NCBI GenBank assembly: GCA_041398705.1
Contig: JAWKUI010000005.1
Span: 62,001-126,000 of the forward strand
Direction of reading: 5' to 3'
Length of the DNA: 64,000 nt
Source of the DNA: NORP259 sp041398705
GTDB lineage: Bacteria; Planctomycetota; UBA1135; GCA-002686595
Shown here in pieces: positions 1 to 10,205 of this stretch (the stretch's first letter is position 1; each line of letters opens with the position of its first letter). A program made the position numbers and the translations under genes. Below the pieces are notes generated by a model. That model had not been told where the DNA came from. It worked only from the letters and a program-made list of their open reading frames with translations, and ran no database searches.

Positions 1-1077
1 GGCGAAGTGCGCGCGCACCCGCTGCGCCCCGGCGGCGCCCATGGCGGCGCGCCGCTCCGCATCGGCGCTGAGTTCGAGCCACGCGTCGGCCAAGGCGCGT
101 GTGTCGTCCGGCGGCACGAGCCGACCGGTTTCGCCGTCGACCACCACCTCGGGGATCGCGGAAACGGCGGTGGAGAGCACCGGCAGGCGGGCGGCCATCG
201 CTTCGAGGAATACGAGCCCCAATCCCTCCCAGCGGCTCGGCATGACAAAGCCATCGGCCGCCGCCAGCAACGCCGGCACATCGCGGCGGATGCCCGTGAG
301 CACCGCGCTGCCATCCGCGAGCAGACCACGTTCTTGCGCCCACCCAGTGACCCGCGCACGGCCATCGCCGAAGGGATCATCGCCGACGATCCACAGGCGC
401 AGGCGTCCGGGGCCCTGCCAACGGTCGCGCGCCTGGGCGAGGGCCTCAAGCAGCACGTCGTGGGCTTTCTGCGGCGCGAGCCGAGCCACGCAGATCCAGA
501 CCACGTCGCCGGGTTCGGCCCCGAGTTCGCGGCGCAGGGCCGCGCGGGTTTCGGGATCCTGGGCGCAGGCGGCTTCGATCGGCGCGGGATCGACCCCGTA
601 GTGGATTGTCACCATGCCCTTTCCCGACAGGCGTCCCACCTCGCGCATGTAGCGCGCCACGTGGTCCGACAGCACGATGGTGCGCACCGGCAGGCGCCCG
701 ATCAGGCCGTGCAACCGCGCGAACCAACCGCGTTGCAGCGCGCGTTCATCGTTGTGTTTTCCGCTGATCAGCCGCTTGCGCCGCCCCCAGAGCAGGGCTG
801 CCGCCGCGCCGACAAAGTCCGCGCGCAAGAGGTGCGTGTGAATCACGTCGGCCTGGCGCATGTGGGCGCGCAGGCGCAGCAGCGCGGCGGGCCCCGATCC
901 CACGAGCGTGACCCCCCGGGCTCCCGCGGCGAGGAAGTCCGGCTTCAAGGTCGCTTGACCGATCAAACCGATCACGCGCACCTCGTGGCCGCGCGCCACC
1001 TGGCCACGGACCTGGCTCAGGATGTGCATCTCCGCCCCTCCCACGTCGAGGGTGCTGATCACGTGCAGGATCTTCAC
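1..1077 (-). CDS. GT4-family glycosyltransferase, C-terminus cut by the window edge
   Basis: Retaining GT-B glycosyltransferase (GT4), likely adding a sugar to a polyprenyl-linked exopolysaccharide intermediate at the cytoplasmic membrane face. The reading frame opens with GTG at 1077 and reads VKILHVISTLDVGGAEMH, the usual beta1/glycine-loop start of GT4 enzymes. Near the far end lies PSRWEGLGLVFLEAMA, the E-x7-E motif that contacts the nucleotide-sugar donor, followed by a DGETGRLVPP-type segment. The GTG overlaps the stop of the upstream glycosyltransferase (GTGA, 4 nt), so the two are translationally coupled. 359 codons are visible and no stop is reached, so only the last part of the C-terminal domain is missing. 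The acceptor and sugar cannot be told from sequence. Confidence 0.85.
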   Translation of the reverse strand, partial: MKILHVISTLDVGGAEMHILSQVRGQVARGHEVRVIGLIGQATLKPDFLAAGARGVTLVGSGPAALLRLRAHMRQADVIHTHLLRADFVGAAAALLWGRRKRLISGKHNDERALQRGWFARLHGLIGRLPVRTIVLSDHVARYMREVGRLSGKGMVTIHYGVDPAPIEAACAQDPETRAALRRELGAEPGDVVWICVARLAPQKAHDVLLEALAQARDRWQGPGRLRLWIVGDDPFGDGRARVTGWAQERGLLADGSAVLTGIRRDVPALLAAADGFVMPSRWEGLGLVFLEAMAARLPVLSTAVSAIPEVVVDGETGRLVPPDDTRALADAWLELSADAERRAAMGAAGAQRVRAHFA

Positions 1078-2204
1078 AGGACCTCAGCGTACACATCCAG
1101 GGTGCCCTGGACCATGGCCGTCAGGCTGTGGTGTCGCTGCATCTCCGCGCTTGCGCGCGCCCCCAGGGCGGCCCGGCCGGCTTCGTCCAGGGCCAGCAGG
1201 CGTTCGATCGTGCGCTGCACCGCCGGCGCATCGATCGCGTCTGCCAGGAAGCCGGTTTCGCCGTCGAGCACGGCGGCCCGCGCCCCGTCCACCGGGGTGG
1301 CCAGCACGGGTTTGCCCGCGGCCATGGCTTCGAGCACGACGTAGGGCATGCCCTCCCAGCGCGAGGGCAGCAGCAGGGCCGTGACCGAGGCGAGGATCGC
1401 CGGCACATCGTTGCGGGCGCCGGTGAAGCACACGCGCTCGCGGACACCGCGCTCGCGGGCCAATTGCTCGTACGGCGCGGTGTCGCCGGGGCCGACGAGG
1501 AGCAGTTGCACATCGCGGCGCGCGAGTCCGGCGAGGGCTTCGATCGCGAGGTCCTGGCCCTTGGCCGCGTAGATCAGGCCCACCACGGCGAGGGTCGGTC
1601 GAGACGGATCGAACCCGAACTCGGCCAGGTCGAGCGGCTGGGCCGTTTGGAAGGGCGCGGGGTCGATGCCGTTGGGCACCACGCGCACGAGGGCCGGGTC
1701 GAGCACCCCGGATGTGCGCAGGGTTTCGCCTTCGTCACCGCTCACGGCGATGATGCGATCGGTGTGGCGCGCGAGGCGCTGTTCCACCCAGCGGAAGAGG
1801 GCGCGCTTGCGGGGGGAGAACAGCGAGGAGAACAGGAACGCCATCGTGTGCGGCGTGTGGATGCGCTTCCCGATGCCTTCGGCCAGGCTCGCGCGGCGCG
1901 CCAGGGCACCCGCCTTCGAGCTGTGGCTGTGCACGATGTCGGGGCGGTACTCACGCAGGATGCCACGCAGCACCCGGTAGTGTTTCCAGTCGGTGCCCGG
2001 CCGGATCGCGCGCTGCATGTCGAGGCGCCAGATCCGCGCGCCAGCGGCCTTCAGGCGCTCCAAGTCCCCCGCCATGCCCGCATCGCGCACCACGGCCGCC
2101 ACGACCCCCACCTCGTGCCCGGCGGCCAACTCCCCCGCCACCAGGTCCGAGAGGTGCCGCCGCGTGCCCCCGATGGTGCACTCCATCACATGCAGCACCC
2201 GCAT
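1074..2204 (-). CDS. GT4-family glycosyltransferase
   Basis: A 376-residue GT-B/GT4 glycosyltransferase, a normal length for the family. The N-terminus MRVLHVMECTIGGTRRHL has the glycine-rich acceptor loop; VVPNGIDP around residue 190 opens the donor-binding domain, and PSRWEGMPYVVLEAMAAGKP around residue 285 carries the E-x7-E motif. It probably transfers a hexose in exopolysaccharide or O-antigen-like repeat assembly, because it lies 13 nt downstream of an initiating polyprenyl-phosphate sugar transferase and overlaps the next glycosyltransferase by 4 nt. Donor and acceptor are unknown. The ATG at 2204 is the first in-frame start and fits the domain start exactly. Confidence 0.9.
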   Translation of the reverse strand: MRVLHVMECTIGGTRRHLSDLVAGELAAGHEVGVVAAVVRDAGMAGDLERLKAAGARIWRLDMQRAIRPGTDWKHYRVLRGILREYRPDIVHSHSSKAGALARRASLAEGIGKRIHTPHTMAFLFSSLFSPRKRALFRWVEQRLARHTDRIIAVSGDEGETLRTSGVLDPALVRVVPNGIDPAPFQTAQPLDLAEFGFDPSRPTLAVVGLIYAAKGQDLAIEALAGLARRDVQLLLVGPGDTAPYEQLARERGVRERVCFTGARNDVPAILASVTALLLPSRWEGMPYVVLEAMAAGKPVLATPVDGARAAVLDGETGFLADAIDAPAVQRTIERLLALDEAGRAALGARASAEMQRHHSLTAMVQGTLDVYAEVL

Positions 2205-2217
2205 GCCCGCGCCCGCT

Positions 2218-3771
2218 CTAGTAGGCCCCGGTGCCGCGCACCACGGCCACCACCGTCAGCACCATGATGATCGCGTCGAGCAGCACGGATTGGTGCTCGA
2301 TGTAGTAGATGTCGTAGTCGAGGTTGTCGTGGATCGCGTACTGGCGGGCGTAGGAAATCTGCCAAAGGCCCGTGATGCCGGGTTTCACGAGCAGCCGCTC
2401 GCGGTGGCGCCGGTCGTACCGTTCGACGATGAAAGGCATCTCCGGACGCGGGCCTACGAGGCTCATTTCGCCGATCAGCACGTTCCAGAAGTTCGGCAGC
2501 TCGTCGAGGCTGTAACGACGTAGCCAACGCCCCACCCGAGTGACCCGCGGATCCGCGTCGCTGGTGGGCGCCACGGCGTCGACGCAGCGGTCGAGGTACA
2601 TCGTGCGGAACTTGGCGATGCGGAAGGGTTTGCCCCCGCGGCCGATGCGGGTCTGCCAGAAGAGCACCGGGCCCTTGCTGTCGAACTTGATCGCCAGGGC
2701 GAGCACCAGCAGCAGCGGCAGGGCCAGCACCAGGAACAGGGCGGAGATCACGATGTCGCCGGTGCGTTTGCCGGCCAGCATCCAGAGGTTCGGGCGGTGG
2801 TGGGCCCGGCTGATCAGCGGGGTGGCGTCCACGTTGCTGATGTGCACGCGCCCCGTGTCGAACAGCCGGTAGAAACGCGGCACCAGCGAGTACTCGACGC
2901 CGAGGTTCTCCAAGGACTCCACCAAGGACTCGATCGCCTCGGGCGGATCGTCCGGGCGGGCGACGATGACTTCGCCAACCTTGTGCTCCTCGATCAGGCG
3001 CGGCAGGTCTTCGACCGTGCCCAGGATGCGGGCGCGGCCGACACTGTGGTCGTTGCGGCTCGGATCCTCGTCGACGAAACCCACCAGGTTGAGGCCCAGG
3101 GTCGGGGTCAGCAGGAACTTGCGCTGCAGGCTACGGGCCACCGGTCCGGCGCCGATCACGAGCAGGTTGCGGTGGCCGATGCCGCTGCGGTGGAAGTGCT
3201 GGATCAGGCGGAAGGACAGGAAACGCCCCACCATCATCGTTGCGAAGATGAACAGGAAGGCCAGCACCATAGTGGCGCGGGAGATCACGTTCGGATCCAC
3301 GTGCAGCTGCAGGCGTTCGTGCAGCCAGAAGAACACGCGGAAGGTGCCGTCGGAAACCGTGCTCGAGGGGCGCAGGAAGAACAGGTGCACCTGCACCGCG
3401 AAAAACGCGACGGCCGTGGCTTTTGCAACCCCGTAGAACTCGCGCACGTTGAGCAGGCTCTTGATCGGGTTGTACAGCCCGAAGAACCGGAAGCAGACCA
3501 TGCAGACCGCAGCGGACAGCGAGAAGGCTTCGACGTAGTAGACAAGCGGGGTCCGCGAGGTCGCCGGGGCCAAGGATTCGCGGACCCACCAAGCCGCCAG
3601 GCACGAAAAGACCACGAGGAACAGGTCCACCAGCACCTGGGTGCACATGGCCACCTGGTGGAAGTTTCTCAGAAAGAAACTCTGCTCCCGGGCGCGGGTG
3701 CGGTTTTGCACGTTCTCCTTTCCGGAAACCGCCGTAGCGGTGGGAAAGTCGGGTGCGGAGGGGTGGGCCAT
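2218..3771 (-). CDS. exopolysaccharide polyprenyl glycosylphosphotransferase (WbaP/WcaJ type)
   Basis: 517 residues. It would transfer a sugar-1-phosphate from a nucleotide sugar to undecaprenyl phosphate, the first membrane step of exopolysaccharide repeat synthesis. The order is a short cytoplasmic leader, four hydrophobic segments (roughly residues 45-165), a Rossmann-like CoA-binding_3 domain (HRNLLVIGAGPVARSLQRK onward), a fifth membrane segment (GDIVISALFLVLALPLLL) and the C-terminal bacterial sugar transferase domain with KFRTM, RRYSLDELPNFWNV, MSLVGPRP and KPGITGLWQ, the standard catalytic motifs. It is the first gene of the glycosyltransferase run that continues off the left edge. 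The full-length two-domain form separates it from short PglC-type enzymes. Sugar specificity (glucose, galactose or GlcNAc-like) is not visible. Confidence 0.93.
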   Translation of the reverse strand: MAHPSAPDFPTATAVSGKENVQNRTRAREQSFFLRNFHQVAMCTQVLVDLFLVVFSCLAAWWVRESLAPATSRTPLVYYVEAFSLSAAVCMVCFRFFGLYNPIKSLLNVREFYGVAKATAVAFFAVQVHLFFLRPSSTVSDGTFRVFFWLHERLQLHVDPNVISRATMVLAFLFIFATMMVGRFLSFRLIQHFHRSGIGHRNLLVIGAGPVARSLQRKFLLTPTLGLNLVGFVDEDPSRNDHSVGRARILGTVEDLPRLIEEHKVGEVIVARPDDPPEAIESLVESLENLGVEYSLVPRFYRLFDTGRVHISNVDATPLISRAHHRPNLWMLAGKRTGDIVISALFLVLALPLLLVLALAIKFDSKGPVLFWQTRIGRGGKPFRIAKFRTMYLDRCVDAVAPTSDADPRVTRVGRWLRRYSLDELPNFWNVLIGEMSLVGPRPEMPFIVERYDRRHRERLLVKPGITGLWQISYARQYAIHDNLDYDIYYIEHQSVLLDAIIMVLTVVAVVRGTGAY

Positions 3772-3780
3772 GGTGGAATG

Positions 3781-4491
3781 CTACCCGGAAATGGGGCCGG
3801 GAACATCGGGGATCGGGAATGCTCGGCGCCAGGAGTCTTTGGACGAAGCGTCGTTCCAGACAAGGAGTGAGGCGGCCGCGCGTCCCCCTGTCTCGGCGAA
3901 TTCTTGGGCGAATCTTTTCTTTGCTCCCACGCCTGCCAGATCCGAGACGGTTTTGAGGGCCGCGAAGGGGATGCCGGCGGCCGCACACACAGCGCCGACG
4001 GCGGCCACTTCCATGTCCACCAACAGCGCCTCGGGCCAGGCGCGACGCAACTTGCGACGGCTCCACGGATCGAAGACCCCGCGGTCGCCACTCAGAATGA
4101 GACCGCGCCGGGCACCCGCTGACTGGGCCCAGGCCTGCACCCAGGGCCCATGGCACGCCCCTTCGCGCCCCATGCGCACACCCAGGTCCCACTGCGCCCA
4201 ACCCTCGGCGCAGATCATGTCGCCGGGAGTCAGTCCGTGCCCGATGCCGCCACCGGTGCCCACCATCAGGATCCCGCGCACCCCCTCCGCGAGCAACCGC
4301 GCCGTGGCCGCTGCGGCGGCGACCTTGCCCACCCCCGTGCAAACGAGCATTGGGCCTTCCGGGAGGCGCCAACGGGGCTCCGGGCCCGGGGACTCCACCC
4401 GGTAGGCGCGAGCCACAAGGGGCCGCAATTCCCCTTCCAGGGCCGCCACAATGGCCAGCGGCAGGTCGTTCTCCGGTCTCTCGGTTCGCAT
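3781..4491 (-). CDS. nucleoside phosphorylase / MTA-SAH nucleosidase family protein
   Basis: 236 residues counted from ATG 4491; longer in-frame extensions would run into the divergent epimerase gene, so this internal start is preferred. It belongs to the PNP_UDP_1 fold. An AALEGEL segment near residue 19 matches the proton-donor glutamate region, VGTGGGIGHGLTPGDM (77-92) is the glycine-rich core, LVDMEVAAV (157-165) carries the Met-Glu pair that binds the ribose, and TVSDLAG (181-187) the catalytic Asp. These fit a nucleosidase acting on 5'-methylthioadenosine, S-adenosylhomocysteine or a related purine nucleoside; futalosine hydrolase or hopanoid-associated phosphorylase remain possible. 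It stands alone, divergent from the epimerase with 52 nt between the starts. Confidence 0.75.
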   Translation of the reverse strand: MRTERPENDLPLAIVAALEGELRPLVARAYRVESPGPEPRWRLPEGPMLVCTGVGKVAAAAATARLLAEGVRGILMVGTGGGIGHGLTPGDMICAEGWAQWDLGVRMGREGACHGPWVQAWAQSAGARRGLILSGDRGVFDPWSRRKLRRAWPEALLVDMEVAAVGAVCAAAGIPFAALKTVSDLAGVGAKKRFAQEFAETGGRAAASLLVWNDASSKDSWRRAFPIPDVPGPISG

Positions 4492-4543
4492 TCGCCAGGG
4501 GCCAGGGTATCCTTTTTGGGCCCGCAATCCGCGCCCGCCATCC

Positions 4544-5521
4544 ATGAGGATCGCCATCACAGGAGCCACCGGCTTCATCGGCCGCTATCTCGTCCGCCAC
4601 CTGCTGGGCGAAGGCACCACCGTGCGCGTCCTTTGCCGCCCCGGCCGCCGCGACGCCCTGCCCGTGCCCGCCGACTCCCCCGGCCTCGAGGTCTTCGAGG
4701 GGGATCTGACCCAGGCGGACAGCCTCGATGGATTCCTGGCGGGAGTGGACTACCTGGTGCACCTGGCCAGCGCCCACGATCACTTCAGCGAAGAGGTCAT
4801 GCAAGCGGTCAACGTGCAGGGCACCGAGAACCTCGTCCAGGAGGCCCGCCGCAACGGAAAGGCCGACCTGATGTTCGTGGTCGTCTCGTCCGCGGTGATC
4901 GGGGTTCCAGTTTACAGCTACTACCGGGACTCGAAGCGGGTCCAGGAGAAGATCATCCGGGGCTCTGGCCTGAAATGGGCCTCCTTCCGCCCCACCCTGG
5001 TCTACGGCCGGGAAGACTACCGCCACACCGCCCCGCTGCTGCGCAAGTGCGCCGAGCAGCAGGGCAGCTACTGGATCTACCACGAGGGCCTTTCGAAGAT
5101 CAATCCGGTGCACATCGACGACCTGATCGATGCCCTGGTGCGCTTCTTCCACTACGAGAAGGCCCACGAGGACTTCCGGGTGTTCGAAATCGCCGGCCCC
5201 GAGGGCATCGCCTTCAACGACTTCATCGACCTGACGATCGAAGCCGTGGGTGGCAAGATCCGGCGCCGCAACATCCCCCGCCGGTGGGTGCAGCGGGCCC
5301 TGTTCTTGAAGGGCCTGTTCAAGGACGTGACCAAAGAACGGCGCGGCGCGGGATACTTCTCCCTGCACCACGACCATGACATCCGCCCGGCCCGCGAAGA
5401 GCTGGGTTGGGCCCCGCGCCCGTTTGCGGAAGGCATCCGCGAAGTCGCCGCCGGGGACTGGTGGCGCAACGAAGGTCCCGAAGGGGGCCAGGCGTCCCGT
5501 TTGGGTACCGGGGGCGTTTGA
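4544..5521 (+). CDS. NAD-dependent epimerase/dehydratase (extended SDR)
   Basis: 325-residue extended short-chain dehydrogenase/reductase. The N-terminus MRIAITGATGFIGRYLV is a clear NAD(P)-binding Rossmann motif (TGATGFIG), FEGDL (about 55-60) is the adenine-contacting Asp region, and VSSAVIGVPVYSYYRDSK (about residues 112-130) holds a Ser and a Tyr-x3-Lys-like catalytic pair. Members act on nucleotide sugars or on steroid/isoprenoid-type substrates; the INPVHIDDLIDALVR motif is shared with many sugar epimerases and complex I assembly-type SDRs. The substrate is not known. The start is ATG 4544, which places the Rossmann motif at residue 5; an upstream in-frame extension would overlap the divergent nucleosidase gene. 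Confidence 0.85.
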   Translation: MRIAITGATGFIGRYLVRHLLGEGTTVRVLCRPGRRDALPVPADSPGLEVFEGDLTQADSLDGFLAGVDYLVHLASAHDHFSEEVMQAVNVQGTENLVQEARRNGKADLMFVVVSSAVIGVPVYSYYRDSKRVQEKIIRGSGLKWASFRPTLVYGREDYRHTAPLLRKCAEQQGSYWIYHEGLSKINPVHIDDLIDALVRFFHYEKAHEDFRVFEIAGPEGIAFNDFIDLTIEAVGGKIRRRNIPRRWVQRALFLKGLFKDVTKERRGAGYFSLHHDHDIRPAREELGWAPRPFAEGIREVAAGDWWRNEGPEGGQASRLGTGGV

Positions 5522-5679
5522 ATCGCCGCGCGGCGTCTCCAAGAGGGACGGGCCGCATCGATTCGAGTTTCCAGGCGGGTGGGCCCGCCTTCTCCCACTT
5601 GCATGGGATAGCTTTGCAGGTCGGGACTCCCTACCGGGCCTCCCCCAGAGCTTCCAAACCCAACTCAACCGTCTGCCCA

Positions 5680-7335
5680 ATGAAACACACCCGCATTCTG
5701 GCCCTCTCGCTCCTGGCAGGAGTTATTGCGAGCGCCTGCGCCCAGCTGGAGGACAACTACGGTGATCGCGACTGGGCTCCCCGCGAAAACCGCACCAGCA
5801 CCGATGCTTCGGGTGGCAACACCGCCGCCGTCGAAGCGGTCGCCGACAACAGCGCCGTCATCGTGATCGACGGGGATGGTGCGGAAGCCACCGTCGACAC
5901 CGGCAGCCAAGCGCGCGCGAACGAGTCGAACAAAGCCGACTATCGCACCACGAAACAGGCCATCCCCACCGGCAAGGAATCCACCAGCGCGCTGCTGCTG
6001 ACCAAGTCCATGCCGCGCGAGGTCCAGAAGAACGCCGAGTTCCAGTACACCCTGCTGGTCGAGAACCTGACCAAGGACGCGCTCGACAACGTGTTCGTCG
6101 AGGATCGCCTGCCGAACTCGCTGCACGCGGTCGACACCGACCCCAAGGCCATGTCGAACCAGGGCGGCAAGCTCCTGTGGAACATGGGCACCCTGGGCGC
6201 CGGTGAGACCCGCGAGATCAGCATCCGCGCCGTGGCCGTCGAAGACGGCAACTGGGAGAGCTTCTCGCTCGCCAGCTACGACAAGGTGCTCAAGGGCGAA
6301 GTGCGCGTCGTTTCCCCGAACCTGGCCCTGACGATGACCGGCCCGGAGACCGCCGGCCCCGGTGACGACGTGCAACTCAAGGTGAACGTCGCCAACAACG
6401 GCACCGGCACCGCCCGCAACGTGAACGTGGCGGTCAACCTGCCCGCCGGCCTCGAAGGCCCGAACGGCGACAAGAGCCTGGTGGCCAACGTCGGCGACCT
6501 CGGCGCGGGTCAGACCCGTACCGTGGCGCTGCGCGCCAAAGCCGTCAGCACCGGTGAATTCGCCCCGGCCGCCGAAGCCAGCTTCCAGGGCGGCAGCGCG
6601 GTGAAAGCTTCCGCCGCAGCCATCCGCGTGGAAGACACCCGCATCGAGATCCTGGCCGATGGCCCCAGCAAGTTCTTCCTCGGCTCGCCGGGCAAGATCG
6701 AGTACACGGTGAAGAACGTCGGCCAGACCGTCGCCAAGGACGTCAAAGTCAGCCAGCCCATGCCGAAGGGCATGGAGATGGTGCGCTCGTCGATCCCCGC
6801 CGAAATGGCGGACGGCGTCGCCACCTGGAACCTGGGCGACCTCGCCGCGGGCGAAAGCAAGTCGATGACCGTGCACCTGATGCCCTCGGAAACCGGATCC
6901 ATGGAACTGCTCGCCATGGCAAAAGCCAGCAAGGGTGCGCAAGTCCAGGCCAGCCTGACCGCTGCGCTGGAGGGCCTCGCCGCCCTGCACTTCGCGGTCG
7001 AGGACCTGCAGGACCCCGTCCCGGTGGGTGAGTCGGTGACCTACAACGTCAAGGTTCACAACCAAGGCACCGCCGCCGGCAACCACATCGCCGTGGAGAT
7101 CACCCTCGACGAAGGCATGCAACTGGTGCGCGCCGCCGGTCCGACCAACGGTCGTGCCGAAGGCAACAAGATCGTGTTCAGCGCCCTCGACACCCTCGAG
7201 CCGGATGCCACCGCCACCTGGCGCCTGGTGATCCAGTCGAGCCAGGCCGGCGACCGCCGCCTCAAGGCGTCGCTGACCTCCGACCGCCTGCAGCGGCCGG
7301 TCGTGGTGACCGAATCGACCCAGTACTACGAATGA
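5680..7335 (+). CDS. DUF11 repeat lipoprotein
   Basis: 551-residue exported protein. The N-terminus has a basic-hydrophobic signal ending ASAC at Cys20, a slightly irregular lipobox, so it is probably a lipoprotein. After a low-complexity linker (to about residue 100) come at least four Ig-like DUF11 repeats, recognisable by cores such as YTLLVENLTKDALDNV, LKVNVANNGTGTARNVNV, YTVKNVGQTVAKDVKV and YNVKVHNQGTAAGNHIAV, each followed by an LP-x-G-like loop. Proteins of this build are abundant in the envelopes of Planctomycetota, where DUF11 domains are thought to be structural. It is monocistronic, with a strong terminator 35 nt downstream. The start at 5680 is chosen because it gives the signal peptide; the longer reading frame overlaps the epimerase gene. 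Confidence 0.85.
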   Translation: MKHTRILALSLLAGVIASACAQLEDNYGDRDWAPRENRTSTDASGGNTAAVEAVADNSAVIVIDGDGAEATVDTGSQARANESNKADYRTTKQAIPTGKESTSALLLTKSMPREVQKNAEFQYTLLVENLTKDALDNVFVEDRLPNSLHAVDTDPKAMSNQGGKLLWNMGTLGAGETREISIRAVAVEDGNWESFSLASYDKVLKGEVRVVSPNLALTMTGPETAGPGDDVQLKVNVANNGTGTARNVNVAVNLPAGLEGPNGDKSLVANVGDLGAGQTRTVALRAKAVSTGEFAPAAEASFQGGSAVKASAAAIRVEDTRIEILADGPSKFFLGSPGKIEYTVKNVGQTVAKDVKVSQPMPKGMEMVRSSIPAEMADGVATWNLGDLAAGESKSMTVHLMPSETGSMELLAMAKASKGAQVQASLTAALEGLAALHFAVEDLQDPVPVGESVTYNVKVHNQGTAAGNHIAVEITLDEGMQLVRAAGPTNGRAEGNKIVFSALDTLEPDATATWRLVIQSSQAGDRRLKASLTSDRLQRPVVVTESTQYYE

Positions 7336-7370
7336 AGCAGTGGGGCGCGTTGCGCCCAGTCCATCCAGAC

Positions 7371-7408
7371 GGCGGCCCCGGAGTCCTCTCCGGGGCCGCC
7401 TCTTTTTC
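7371..7408 (+). terminator. intrinsic terminator after the DUF11 lipoprotein gene
   Basis: A perfect 12-bp GC stem (7371-7382 with 7389-7400), a 6-nt loop and a T-rich tract (7401-7408). It lies between two convergent genes and ends the plus-strand lipoprotein transcript 35 nt after its stop. Confidence 0.9.
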
Positions 7409-7428
7409 TAGGGCTCACGGCCGCGCGT

Positions 7429-9381
<1,953 letters not shown>

Positions 9382-9688
9382 GGGCTCGGGGTCGGCCAGG
9401 AGGGGCGCGGACAGGCCCGCGCCGCCCGGGGAGGGTACCGGCATGGCCCCTGCCGCCGGGGGCAGGGTGGCACTCCAGTGTAGCGGCGCGGCCCAAACCC
9501 GAGAAACCAGGCCCCGATCGCGGCCCGGGCCCCCAAGAAAAACCCCACAACATCGACCCGGAGGAACCAAACCTGCCCCCTTTTCCGGATCTCTTGTCGG
9601 CCCTTGTGGAAAGGCAAAAAACCCCCTTGCGAGGCGCAAGAAGCGGCCTCAGGGCACCGAAGGTGGTACTCATCCACAGCCCACTGCC
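9382..9688. other. intergenic region upstream of acs
   Basis: 307 nt between the divergent acs gene and a small plus-strand ORF. It should contain the acs promoter, but no convincing -35/-10 pair is visible. A short cttgc/gcaag stem lies near 9628. No coding signal is seen. Confidence 0.4.
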
Positions 9689-9904
9689 ATGCAACAGAAA
9701 CACAAGAGCGCTCCCGCCCCGCAACGCGTGCAAGTCCTCGAGCGCTGGAATCAATGGGTCCGCGTCCGCTTCGAAACGAGCGGCGCCGAGACCTGGGTGA
9801 ACCTGGCCGAAACCCCCTTCGCGCCGATCGCCCAGGAAGAGGCCCAGAAAAAATCCAAGAACTTCCCCCCGGATCGAACCCTCCCCTCGGATTCGGATGC
9901 GTGA
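9689..9904 (+). CDS. small hypothetical protein
   Basis: 71-residue ORF starting at ATG 9689. It is not recognised. The body, RVQVLERWNQWVRVRFETSG followed by AETWVNLAETPFAPI, looks like a short beta-rich domain with three Trp residues; the tail is charged (QEEAQKKSK). There is no signal peptide or membrane segment. It lies alone between acs (divergent) and a possible leader RNA. Codon use resembles that of its neighbours (GC third positions), which supports coding, but the length leaves room for doubt. Confidence 0.5.
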   Translation: MQQKHKSAPAPQRVQVLERWNQWVRVRFETSGAETWVNLAETPFAPIAQEEAQKKSKNFPPDRTLPSDSDA

Positions 9905-9953
9905 AGCTTGATCGTCGACTCCACCCCCTGATCACCCCCCCCCTCATCGATCA

Positions 9954-10171
9954 GGAACGGTGGGCTCGACAACGCGGGACCCACGGGTGCCCATCGAAGC
10001 CAAGACTGGAGAGCCCTTGGTTTCGGTGAGAGGGACCCCCGCGAGATCCGCACCGTTCCTGGCCTGTTGAAGGACAGCCCCCGCTGACTCTTTCCGGGCC
10101 TTCCCCCTCCCGAACGGTGCATCCACCCGAGACCCCCGTGCTGGCTTGCCAGCCACGGGGGTCACTTTTTT
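9954..10171 (+). promoter_or_regulatory. possible structured leader RNA with alternative pairing
   Basis: The 301-nt gap before the next gene contains gcaccgttcc at 10050-10059, which can pair either with ggaacggtg at 9954-9962 or with gaacggtgc at 10112-10120. These pairings exclude each other, and an intrinsic terminator follows at 10132-10171, 35 nt before the ATG at 10206. That is the layout of an attenuator or riboswitch. I recognise no known riboswitch consensus; chance complementarity is possible. Confidence 0.3.
10132..10171 (+). terminator. intrinsic terminator upstream of the HExxH protein gene
   Basis: A 9-bp acccccgtg/cacgggggt stem with a further ctggc/gccag inner stem (10132-10162), followed by cactttttt (T-run 10166-10171). 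It lies 227 nt after the small ORF and just before the next start codon, so it either ends the small-ORF transcript or acts as a conditional terminator. Confidence 0.8.
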
Positions 10172-10205
10172 CCTGGGGTTGCAAATCACCGGCCGATCCG
10201 GTCGC

